From Betaproteobacteria bacterium UBA5582 (GTDB lineage: Bacteria; Pseudomonadota; Gammaproteobacteria; Burkholderiales; Rhodocyclaceae), in assembly GCA_002425245.1 (NCBI GenBank), contig DILW01000092.1, forward strand, positions 1 through 9,523: a DNA stretch of 9,523 bases, written 5' to 3'. Positions 1-5,906 of the stretch are shown piece by piece; position 1 is the stretch's first letter, and the number at the start of each line of letters is the position of its first letter. The notes beneath the pieces are model-generated. The model saw nothing but the letters and a program-made list of their open reading frames with translations, searched no databases and was not told where the DNA came from. The position numbers were made by a program, and so were the translations under genes.

Positions 1-43
1 CGGCGCCTGAGCCGGGGCGCCCCCGGCAAACCCTCAGGCGCCG
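1..43 (-). terminator. Nested hairpin at the end of pncB, possible terminator
   Basis: Bases 1-10 (CGGCGCCTGA) are the exact reverse complement of 34-43. Inside them, 11-17 (GCCGGGG) pair exactly with 21-27 around a three-base loop. Read on the minus strand, the pncB stop codon (34-36) lies in the outer stem and the GC-rich inner hairpin follows it. The outer stem closes at the window edge, so any following U-run lies outside and cannot be seen. A Rho-independent terminator for the pncA-pncB operon is the natural reading, but without the U-run it is unproven. Confidence 0.45.
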
Positions 44-1248
44 CCCTTCTGCCCGAACACCTGGCGCAGGTAGGCGAGGAAGGTCTGGTCGTCGCACAGG
101 GTCTTGCCCGGCGAATCCGAGAGCTTGGCCACCGGCTGGCCGTTGCAGGCGACGATCTTCATGACCACGTTGAGCGCGGCAAAGGGCGTGTCGTTGGACA
201 GGTTGGTGCCGATTCCGTAGGAGGTCATGACCCGGCCGCGATAGCGCCGGAACAGGTCGATGGCGCGCGGCAGATCGAGGCCGTCGGAGAAGACCAGGCG
301 CTTGCTGCGCGGGTCGATGTTGAGCTTGCGGTAGTGCGCCAGCGCCTTTTCCGCCCACTCGACCGGGTCGCCGGAATCGTGGCGCAGGCCGTCGAAGAGC
401 TTGGCGAAGTAGAGGTCGAAGTCGCCCAAAAAGGCGTCCATGCCGACCACGTCGGTCAGCGCCACGCCGAGGTCGCCGCGGAATTCCTGCACCCAGCCTT
501 CGAGCGCCGCCTTCTGGAAATCGCGCAGGCGGAAGCCGAAGGACTGGAAGGCCTGCAGGTATTCATGCGCCATGGTGCCGATCGGGGTCAGGCCCATTTC
601 CTTGGCGAAGAGCACGTTCGAAGTGCCGCGGAAATTGACCGGCAATTCGGTCGCCAGGGTGCGCACCACTTCCGCGTGCCAGGCGCCGGAATAGCGGCGG
701 CGCAGGCCGAAATCGAAGAAGACGAAAGGCTCGTCGGCCGAACACAGCTCGTCGCCCAGGCCGCGGATGAAGTCGATCTTCTCGCGCAGGCGCTGGCGCG
801 CCACCGTCAGCAGGTTTTCATCCACCGGCAGGCGGCGGAAGTACAGCTCATTGACGATGTAGAGCACGAAAATCTCGAAGGCCATCACATGCACCAGCGG
901 CCCGCGCGCGACAATCTCCAGCGCCTCGCCATTGACGCGCGTCTCGATGAAACGGCGCTGGAAGCGGAAGACGGTGAGGAAATCGACGAAATCACTCTTG
1001 ATGAAACGCAGGCCGCGCAGATAGGCCAGCTCGTCGTCGGCAAAGGTCAGCGAACAGAGCCGGTAGAGCTCCGCATCCACCGCCGGCTTCAGCTCGGCCA
1101 GGGGGAATAGCGGCGTGTTGCGGCAGACGAAGGCGTACTCCGCCTGGGCACCGGGATGGCTGTGCAGCAGCGCCTGCCACATGGTGAACTTGTAGAGATC
1201 GTTCTCCAGCAAGCTGCGGACGACGGGGAGCTGCCCGGTGTGGTCCAT
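34..1248 (-). CDS. pncB: Nicotinate phosphoribosyltransferase PncB
   Basis: This 404-residue cytosolic enzyme should convert nicotinate and PRPP, with ATP use, to nicotinate mononucleotide, the entry step of the Preiss-Handler NAD salvage route. The length is normal for bacterial PncB. Visible family landmarks are the N-terminal LLENDLYKFTMWQ (residues 13-25), FEIFVLYIVNELYFRR (124-139), DFGLRRRYSG (179-188), and GTSNVLFAKEMGLTPIGTMAHE (208-229). His228 in the last segment corresponds to the histidine that is phosphorylated in this family. They continue with RHDSGDP (289-295), SDGLDL (321-326) and SYGIGTNLSND (343-353). The ATG start is supported by an upstream AAGGGAAGGA ribosome binding site. 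The gene lies 30 bases downstream of the nicotinamidase-like gene on the same strand, which suggests co-transcription. The product identity is very secure. Confidence 0.97.
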   Translation of the reverse strand: MDHTGQLPVVRSLLENDLYKFTMWQALLHSHPGAQAEYAFVCRNTPLFPLAELKPAVDAELYRLCSLTFADDELAYLRGLRFIKSDFVDFLTVFRFQRRFIETRVNGEALEIVARGPLVHVMAFEIFVLYIVNELYFRRLPVDENLLTVARQRLREKIDFIRGLGDELCSADEPFVFFDFGLRRRYSGAWHAEVVRTLATELPVNFRGTSNVLFAKEMGLTPIGTMAHEYLQAFQSFGFRLRDFQKAALEGWVQEFRGDLGVALTDVVGMDAFLGDFDLYFAKLFDGLRHDSGDPVEWAEKALAHYRKLNIDPRSKRLVFSDGLDLPRAIDLFRRYRGRVMTSYGIGTNLSNDTPFAALNVVMKIVACNGQPVAKLSDSPGKTLCDDQTFLAYLRQVFGQKGGA

Positions 1249-1278
1249 GATCCTTCCCTTTCCGCCAGCGGACGCCGG

Positions 1279-2136
1279 TCAGTTCTGCTGCAACAGGGGC
1301 AGGACCTCGGCCGCGCTACTCAGGCGCACCCCGCGCTGTCGCATGTCCTCAAGAAAACCGGCGTATTGCGCCGCGAAACCGCTGACCGCACTCATGCAGT
1401 CGGTAAGCAGCACTAGCCGCCCGAGTTCGCCGGCCGGCCAGTTATCGACCACATGCTCGACCGTGGCCCGCACGCAGTGGCTGCCCGCCTCGCCGGTAAA
1501 CAACACCAGATCGGCAGTCGCCAGGCGCTCCAGAAAACCGGCGTTCAACTGGGTATCGGCATCGTCGGCATCCGGCACCTCGGCCTGAATCGCGCTGAAG
1601 TGCTCGGTCCACGGATTGCTGCCCTTGAACACCTTGTGCACCACGGCAGCGTTGGCCTCCTCCCATTCGTTGTAGGCGGCGCGCACGGCGGCATGAACGC
1701 TATGGCCCCAGGTGCCGATCTCGCAGTGCACCGGCCAGACCATGTGCACATACCGCCCGGCCGCCTCCAGCGCCTCCAGATAAGCCAGCACGCGCGGCAG
1801 CGCCTCAGCCCGGCGCGGCAGGAAGCGCCCCTCACGCACATCGGCCGCGCGAATCTGCGTAAACGCCCCGACCGTAGCGCCATCGCCCTGCCGCCAGAAG
1901 GTCGGATGCGCGATATCCACGCGCTGGTGGGCATCGAGCGTCACCGAAATATCGCTCAAGCCGGCGCCGCCAGCCCGGATCAACGCCGCCACCCGCTGCA
2001 AATCCGCATCCGCCCCCGCCACCGGCAAGGCTGGCGCCTGCTGCACGCCGCCAATGACCGGGCAATCCGCCGCCGGCAGATCGCAGAAATCGTTCTGCGG
2101 ATCGATGATGACCAGATGGATACGCCGCTTCGGCAT
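1279..2136 (-). CDS. pncA: Nicotinamidase-like cysteine hydrolase (isochorismatase fold)
   Basis: The likely role is hydrolysis of nicotinamide to nicotinate and ammonia in the cytosol, supplying the adjacent pncB. From the chosen start the protein has 285 residues. It shows the isochorismatase-superfamily pattern: Asp12 in IIDPQNDFC, a likely metal site from Asp68 and His70 (TLDAH), WPVHC at 134-138, a candidate catalytic lysine in HKVFKG (Lys168 or Lys171), and Cys221 in FTGEAGSHCVRATVEHV as the nucleophile. I start it at the ATG at 2136 rather than the in-frame ATG at 2163, because GAGGAG sits seven bases upstream of the former. It is longer than the roughly 210 residues of E. coli PncA, with extra sequence before LDAH and around 186-197. 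The operon partner supports nicotinamidase, but other amidohydrolases share these motifs, so substrate is inferred. Confidence 0.8.
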   Translation of the reverse strand: MPKRRIHLVIIDPQNDFCDLPAADCPVIGGVQQAPALPVAGADADLQRVAALIRAGGAGLSDISVTLDAHQRVDIAHPTFWRQGDGATVGAFTQIRAADVREGRFLPRRAEALPRVLAYLEALEAAGRYVHMVWPVHCEIGTWGHSVHAAVRAAYNEWEEANAAVVHKVFKGSNPWTEHFSAIQAEVPDADDADTQLNAGFLERLATADLVLFTGEAGSHCVRATVEHVVDNWPAGELGRLVLLTDCMSAVSGFAAQYAGFLEDMRQRGVRLSSAAEVLPLLQQN

Positions 2137-2143
2137 GGCCTGA

Positions 2144-2149
2144 CTCCTC
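2144..2149 (-). promoter_or_regulatory. Shine-Dalgarno site that sets the pncA start
   Basis: On the minus strand the sequence GAGGAG is followed seven bases later by the ATG at 2136. The longer reading frame opening at 2163 would bury this site within its coding sequence. This is why the shorter 285-residue protein is preferred. Confidence 0.7.
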
Positions 2150-2180
2150 GGAAACAAGCGCAAAACCTGCGCCTGCGTGC

Positions 2181-2209
2181 ACTCTAGGGGGCTTGGTTCA
2201 CGCCTGCAA
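2181..2209 (-). promoter_or_regulatory. Candidate promoter of pncA-pncB
   Basis: On the minus strand, TTGCAG (2209-2204) is separated by 17 bases from TAGAGT (2186-2181), an acceptable match to a sigma-70 promoter. It would place the transcription start about 35 bases before the pncA ATG. The match is only moderate, and no operator for a known NAD regulator was recognised. Confidence 0.35.
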
Positions 2210-2439
2210 CAAATCAGCTAGAAAGGCAGCATCGGGGTCGCTGCCGGGCCGCCCAAGAAAACACGAAATATGGCTTTCGCATGCACGACACCATGCAATG
2301 GTGATACGCTTTCGACATCAAAAAAACAGCCGCCGCCTTTTCCATGGACTTGACGACGCCAGTAAACGAACCATCGCCCAAAACAGCGGCCAGTCCAGGC
2401 TTTCGCCCTGCCATTTTGACCAGCGTATCAGGCGAGCCC

Positions 2440-2615
2440 CCAGGATACACGGCGCCCTCGCCGCATATCCCGCCCAAACGCCATGTTCGAGCGCCGTCCA
2501 TCCTGGGAAATACGCGAGGCAACTGCGCCAAAGCATGCTCTGGCCTGGCCTTCGCTACTGACACGTTGTCCAGGATGGATGGCGCCATTCCAGAATATGC
2601 GGCGAATATGCCGTC
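2440..2615. repeat. Cluster of three related direct and inverted repeats
   Basis: Copy A at 2440-2456 reads CCAGGATACACGGCGCC. Copy C at 2570-2586 reads CCAGGATGGATGGCGCC. Between them, 2491-2506 (GCGCCGTCCATCCTGG) is the reverse complement of 2570-2585 with a single G-T mismatch. A second perfect 10-bp inverted pair joins 2459-2468 (CGCCGCATAT) to 2595-2604 (ATATGCGGCG). The order of both pairs is kept, so 2459-2506 and 2570-2604 form one long imperfect inverted repeat with about 13 extra bases in the left arm. This could be a remnant of a dispersed palindromic element, a small non-autonomous mobile element, or a structured RNA. The family was not recognised. Confidence 0.7.
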
Positions 2616-2646
2616 CACTTTGCGTTAGCACTCTCAATACCTTGCC

Positions 2647-3483
2647 ATGACGCCTGATCTAAAGTCCGAACGTAGTTTGCTGCCCTTGCTAGTAACCAGC
2701 ATGGCGGTAATAACCCCGCTATTGTTCATACTCGGGTTGGTTGTCGGTAATCAGCTGCAAGGCAACTCATCACTCAGCGCCGATTCAGTTTCGTCATGGG
2801 TATCGGCAATCGCAACGGTTGCGATTGCGATCCTGACATTTGTCTTGGCCAAAGAGACTTGGTATCTGCGCGAGGCTCAAATTCTTCAAGTGGCGGAGTT
2901 GAAGCGCGAAAACATTCGGCCAAACGTCAGCGTTCAACTCGAACGCAGTCACGTTGGAATCAATTTTCACAACGTCAAAATAAGTAACCTCGGCAAAGGT
3001 ATTGCGAGAAAGATCGCCTTCAATTTCTTCGACCGTGCCGGCAATCCAGTCAACGATGACCGAGATGTCATTGTTAACAAACTCCGCAAATTGGCAATAT
3101 TCCGCCAAGGTATCGAGTCAATGGGGATTGGCCAGACCTTTTCCAGTTTTGTAATCAACTTCATTGAACTTCACAAGGAACTTAATGGCGAGATATTCCG
3201 GGGGTATCTCAGTATTCTCGTGTCGTTCGAAGACGTAGAGGGGAACCCATACACAAACACCTTCGCCATCGATTTCGCGCAGTTCGAAGGCATCAGCGAG
3301 TTGGGTGGCGGCGATGCTCTTTACCAACTTGCCACCGAAACCAAGAAGATTCAGGAGCATCTTGGGCGGGTGGCTCGTCATTCCAATGGACGCATTGCTG
3401 TGGACGTATTCAACACCGCAGATCGCCAAGCGGAAGAAGAGGAAACAAGAGCTTGGCTGAATGAACAAAGGGGCAGGGAGTGA
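2647..3483 (+). CDS. Hypothetical membrane protein with two N-terminal helices
   Basis: Function is unknown. The 278-residue protein has two likely transmembrane helices: residues 11-33 (LPLLVTSMAVITPLLFILGLVVG) and about 50-69 (SWVSAIATVAIAILTFVLAK). A short charged linker (70-90) follows. Next is a domain of about 130 residues opening with RPNVSVQLER (91-100) and containing VKISNLGKGIARKIAF (110-125). That resembles the 'N-x-G-x-G-x-A' strand pattern of many uncharacterised anchored proteins. The C-terminus (225-278) is charged and probably helical, so the soluble part is likely cytoplasmic if the helices form a hairpin. The ATG has no good Shine-Dalgarno sequence. The gene is AT-rich compared with pncB, stands alone, and is followed eight bases after its stop by an attC-like site, which fits an acquired cassette. 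Confidence 0.75.
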   Translation: MTPDLKSERSLLPLLVTSMAVITPLLFILGLVVGNQLQGNSSLSADSVSSWVSAIATVAIAILTFVLAKETWYLREAQILQVAELKRENIRPNVSVQLERSHVGINFHNVKISNLGKGIARKIAFNFFDRAGNPVNDDRDVIVNKLRKLAIFRQGIESMGIGQTFSSFVINFIELHKELNGEIFRGYLSILVSFEDVEGNPYTNTFAIDFAQFEGISELGGGDALYQLATETKKIQEHLGRVARHSNGRIAVDVFNTADRQAEEEETRAWLNEQRGRE

Positions 3484-3490
3484 GCCAGAG

Positions 3491-3558
3491 TGCTGACCCT
3501 GCGGTGCAGGGACCCGACGCATAAAGCCGCGCCAGGCTCCTGACCTTGAACGTTATCG
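3491..3558 (+). other. attC-like site (integron cassette recombination site)
   Basis: These 68 bases show the layout of an attC site. The left half has core TGCTGAC (3491-3497; consensus RYYYAAC, with one A replaced by G), spacer CCTGC, then box GGTGCAGG (3503-3510). The right half has box CCTGACC (3539-3545), spacer TTGAAC, then core GTTATCG (3552-3558; close to GTTRRRY). The reverse complement of the right inner box is GGTCAGG. It differs from the left box only by one extra G, the unpaired base typical of attC. The centre can form an imperfect GC-rich stem. IntI would cut between G3552 and T3553. It lies directly behind a stop codon, as in cassettes. The cores are not perfect and no intI is visible. 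Confidence 0.55.
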
Positions 3559-3571
3559 TGTCGCATCACAA

Positions 3572-3575
3572 AGGA
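3572..3575 (+). promoter_or_regulatory. Shine-Dalgarno site favouring a GTG start at 3584
   Basis: AGGA is eight bases before GTG 3584, ideal spacing. A competing ATG at 3580 is only four bases away and opens a three-codon frame (ATG AGT GAG TGA) that stops at once and overlaps the GTG start in another frame. The GTG is therefore the start of the long gene. Confidence 0.6.
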
Positions 3576-3583
3576 AGATATGA

Positions 3584-4120
3584 GTGAGTGAATTCAGTGA
3601 AAGCTACCATTTGAAGGCAGACACGACGGAAGCTGGAGTCAATTTGCTTCAACGTGCCGGGCTTCGTGGATTCGTGTTCCCGGCATCAAATGGTTGGGTC
3701 ACAGTCCTTCCGGAGGGCGAACCATTTAACCCAAATGCAGCACTCGTTTCAGCAAATGACAGCATCCTGCTGTACTACATAAATGCTGAAGACCACGGCT
3801 GGGCGTTTGCTGTTTACGTCAACGCCACACCCGTAGCATCGTACAGTTGTGGTTGGGACCAAGGCATCCAAGTACAACAGCCTCTGGATATCGCACAGTT
3901 TGAAAAAGTAGTAGGTCCGGTTCTTTCTCGGCTCGGAGCAGAGAAGCTCAGAACAATATTTGAACCCGAGAACTTCGAAGAGCTATTCGAAACCGCTCCG
4001 GCTTATGCCTTCGCTGAAACCGTTGGCCTAAAGAACTACGAATGGCTGTCGTTCCATTACCTGATGACGGACGAGGAACGTGGCGAGAATAACTTCGAAG
4101 ACGTCATTTTCGTCGAATGA
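3584..4120 (+). CDS. Hypothetical acidic cytosolic protein
   Basis: I do not recognise a family. The 178-residue product starts at GTG, eight bases after AGGA. It has no signal peptide and no membrane helix, and is rich in Glu and Asp, so it is probably a soluble cytoplasmic protein. The first half looks like an alpha/beta domain with alternating strands (GFVFPASNGWVTVLPEG at 29-45, SILLYYINAEDHGWAFAVYVN at 60-80). The second half is more helical (DIAQFEKVVGPVLSRLGAEKL at 102-122) and ends in a conserved-looking aromatic patch YEWLSFHYLM (152-161). Its size and lone position between two attC-like gaps fit the usual profile of an integron cassette ORF. An immunity-type protein is another possibility, but nothing in the sequence proves it. 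Confidence 0.7.
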   Translation: MSEFSESYHLKADTTEAGVNLLQRAGLRGFVFPASNGWVTVLPEGEPFNPNAALVSANDSILLYYINAEDHGWAFAVYVNATPVASYSCGWDQGIQVQQPLDIAQFEKVVGPVLSRLGAEKLRTIFEPENFEELFETAPAYAFAETVGLKNYEWLSFHYLMTDEERGENNFEDVIFVE

Positions 4121-4127
4121 CCGAAAC

Positions 4128-4172
4128 GCTCAACAATCCGTCAAAATCGGCCCAGGCGCTTGGACGTTCCGC
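4128..4172 (+). other. Degenerate attC-like remnant
   Basis: The segment begins with GCTCAAC (fits RYYYAAC), followed by spacer AATCC and GTCAA, and ends with CTTGGAC directly before GTTCCGC. The 'CTTG-A/G-AC-GTT' end matches that of the attC-like site at 3491-3558 (CTTGAACGTT), and the site sits eight bases after a stop codon. However, it is only 45 bases long, the inner boxes do not pair well, and GTTCCGC departs from GTTRRRY. It may be a partly deleted site or chance similarity. Confidence 0.25.
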
Positions 4173-4234
4173 AAGCAATTACTTCGTTCCCCCTGCACGT
4201 TAAATATTCCCCTATTCCTTTAATGCTAGATACC

Positions 4235-4822
4235 ATGAAAAGACTGGTAGCAGACACCACCTTAAAATCAGTGTTAATTGTCTTTATATCAACCTTGATC
4301 GGCTGCTCCAGCGTGCCGTCGAGAGAAGCCTCCAAGCCTGATTGCTGCAATTCAATACATGATTTTCCAATTGTTCCAATAACACCCGGAACGGAAATCA
4401 GACTTGAAGTCAGTGCCAATTCGCCAAGATATAAGTTCAGCGACAGCACGACCCACTTCGTTGCTATTGGCTTGCCCAGCAAAGAAGAAAATCGACTGTT
4501 ACGAATCAAAACCTATGTTAATGGAATATGGATGCCCTCTGCAACGGTGCTCATTCCGCAGTTGATGCTTTTTGATTCTGAGCGCAAGCCAATTCGTACG
4601 ATCACTGATCTGAAACTGATACAAAAATCAGATTTCTGGTTAGGAGGTTATTGGGAGGCTGCAATTCCATTGAAGTCTGGCGAGCAATATGCTGCAATTT
4701 ACGGAGCAACGCCCGAAAATGGAAAATACATCCCAAGATATGATCGGTCTACGGGCTATGCATTTTCGACTGGATCATCCTTTGTGTTTGTCCCCGGCGG
4801 AGAACGCGTTTGGAACATGTAA
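4235..4822 (+). CDS. MalM-like lipoprotein
   Basis: The product is a predicted periplasmic lipoprotein of 195 residues. The start chosen is ATG 4235. It gives a compact signal peptide and a lipobox LIGC with the lipidated Cys at residue 24. The frame is open back to a TTG at 4160, but that would put about 25 extra residues before the signal. No clear Shine-Dalgarno sequence is present. The mature part resembles the MalM family (maltose operon periplasmic protein). It has a double Cys in PDCCNSI (36-41), EVSANSPRYKFSDSTTHFVAIGLP (58-81), and PQLMLFDSERKPIRT (108-122), like the MalM pattern of NSP, a hydrophobic FVA..LP strand and a LLD..R strand. MalM's own function is poorly understood. No maltose transport genes are nearby, so a sugar-uptake role should not be assumed. 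The gene is AT-rich (about 40-42% in hand-counted lines). Confidence 0.65.
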   Translation: MKRLVADTTLKSVLIVFISTLIGCSSVPSREASKPDCCNSIHDFPIVPITPGTEIRLEVSANSPRYKFSDSTTHFVAIGLPSKEENRLLRIKTYVNGIWMPSATVLIPQLMLFDSERKPIRTITDLKLIQKSDFWLGGYWEAAIPLKSGEQYAAIYGATPENGKYIPRYDRSTGYAFSTGSSFVFVPGGERVWNM

Positions 4823-5075
4823 TATTCCAAAACAGGTGTTCTACGTATTACCGCAGAATAGGTATTTTTCACGGACAACGGCCTACTGAAATCTCACCGG
4901 ATCATGCAGTTATCTTCCCAGACCAGTTAATCAAAACGGCCAACGCCAAGGAATAATACGCTCTTAAAAACTTAGCCCAAACAGGCTTTGACGATTAATC
5001 CAGGTTCTCAAAACGTCAATCGATTTTTCTACTCGAACACGCCACACCAATTACCAATACAAATGGGAGGTATAA
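4823..5075. other. AT-rich intergenic stretch between two lipoprotein genes
   Basis: No gene or attC-like site was found here. Weak elements are a 4-bp stem hairpin (AGCC 4974-4977 with GGCT 4984-4987) followed by TTTG, and a TTGACG (4988-4993) that could be a -35 box. That TTGACG also has an inverted partner CGTCAA at 5014-5019. No good -10 box sits at the right distance. The ribosome binding site of the next gene, GGGAGG at 5065-5070, is strong. Confidence 0.4.
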
Positions 5076-5756
5076 ATGAATAAGTTATTGGTCGCCCTTA
5101 CTTTTTCCATCGGACTATCCGGATGTGCAACTCCTACGAAAATGGCCTTTCAGGATGACAGTGAGCGCTTGGCTGAAAAACGTAATCCGGTGTTCTTGAT
5201 GACAGCAACGCTCAAGAACAAATACAGGACTTCATTTCAGCCACGGCTCCTTGTTGTTCATGTCGAGAAACCCGATGCAAAGGAAAAGGCAGATCGAATC
5301 AATTTCACCATGGACGATAAAGCCAGGGATGAAAGCGACTCCGTTGACTCGGGGAACAACTATCTTCTTCGTTTTGAACTGGACCCCGGTAAATATGAAA
5401 TCCGAGGTATGACAAGCCGTGCCAGCACCTTCCCCATTCATGGATTTTTCTTCACTCCGATCCATTCATCATTGGAGGCCATGAAGCCGGGTGTTTATTA
5501 TCTCGGCCACGTAAACGCCACGGTGCGGGAACGCCAGGATAATGAATTCAAGGCGGGACCGAGCATTCCTCTCATTGATCAGGCCATCGCCGGTGCTTCC
5601 GGCGGAACCTTCGATGTTGAGATCGTTGACCAATGGTCGGCAGACGAAGCAGCGTTCCTCAAGAGATTTCCGGCCCTGGCGGGTGTCAATGTACAAAAGG
5701 CAATACTCCCGGCTTTTGATCGCGCCAAGGCGCAACAGTGGTGGGAGGCCAATTGA
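5076..5756 (+). CDS. Hypothetical lipoprotein, beta-rich
   Basis: This 226-residue predicted lipoprotein has a short signal (MNKLLVALTFSIGLSGC) with lipobox LSGC and lipidated Cys at residue 17. Residue 18 is Ala rather than Asp, so outer-membrane sorting is expected. The start is well supported by GGGAGG five bases before the ATG. The mature part looks like a beta sandwich: RLLVVHVEKP (57-66), YLLRFELDPGKYEIRGM (96-112), then GVYYLGHVNATVRER (139-153). The two 'PG-x-Y' strands (104-107, 138-141) recall small lipoproteins such as DUF2846, but I would not assign it there. The segment AGPSIPLIDQAIAGASGGTFDVEIVDQW (160-187) looks conserved. Function is unknown. Composition is intermediate, more GC-rich than the MalM-like gene before it, which argues against both arriving together. 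Confidence 0.75.
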   Translation: MNKLLVALTFSIGLSGCATPTKMAFQDDSERLAEKRNPVFLMTATLKNKYRTSFQPRLLVVHVEKPDAKEKADRINFTMDDKARDESDSVDSGNNYLLRFELDPGKYEIRGMTSRASTFPIHGFFFTPIHSSLEAMKPGVYYLGHVNATVRERQDNEFKAGPSIPLIDQAIAGASGGTFDVEIVDQWSADEAAFLKRFPALAGVNVQKAILPAFDRAKAQQWWEAN

Positions 5757-5807
5757 TGCCTTGATGTCATGACCGCGCTGTTTCTACTGATGGGAAGTTG
5801 AGACCAC

Positions 5808-5834
5808 CGGGGCTTTGATGTTCCAGCGGCCCCG
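5808..5834 (+). other. Small hairpin between lipoprotein and secreted-protein genes
   Basis: CGGGGC (5808-5813) pairs exactly with GCCCCG (5829-5834) around a 15-base loop. A run of six T occurs at 5851-5856, but 16 bases past the stem, too far for a standard terminator. It may weakly separate the two genes or have no role. Confidence 0.25.
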
Positions 5835-5906
5835 TTGCATGATATTGGCATTTTTTGTGGTCGCAGGGGCTTTGCCCATGTCACCACCACTACCTGGAAG
5901 AAGCCA

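Larger units (their letters stand above)
2164..2646. other. Gene-free stretch between pncA and the accessory genes
   Basis: I see no convincing gene in these 483 bases. Several open frames exist on both strands, but none has a good ribosome binding site, a recognisable domain or a clear start. The stretch holds the candidate pncA promoter and a 6-bp hairpin (GGCAGC at 2225-2230 with GCTGCC at 2240-2245). Read on the minus strand, that hairpin is followed by TTTCT. The right-hand part holds the repeat cluster described separately. Just before the next gene is GCGTTAGCA (2622-2630), which resembles the right-hand core of an attC site but lacks a matching left half. Confidence 0.6.

Noticed and set aside
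334..1110. 258-codon plus-strand frame across pncB
   Set aside because: It is a low-complexity shadow (many Gln, Glu, Arg, His) of the confidently assigned pncB on the other strand.
1453..2187. 244-codon plus-strand frame across pncA
   Set aside because: It is antisense to the motif-bearing hydrolase and has no recognisable domain.
2517..2630. A possible full attC upstream of the membrane protein gene (AGGCAAC at 2517-2523 to GTTAGCA at 2624-2630)
   Set aside because: The inner boxes do not pair and the right core departs from GTTRRRY in two places. Only the GCGTTAG string is suggestive.
2193..2637. Several 70-134-codon frames on both strands in the gene-free stretch
   Set aside because: No ribosome binding sites or domains, mutual overlap on both strands, and their content follows from the repeat cluster.
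4823..5834. Further attC sites behind the two lipoprotein genes
   Set aside because: Neither gap contains a paired RYYYAAC and GTTRRRY with matching inner boxes, so the cassette idea is not extended past about 4172.
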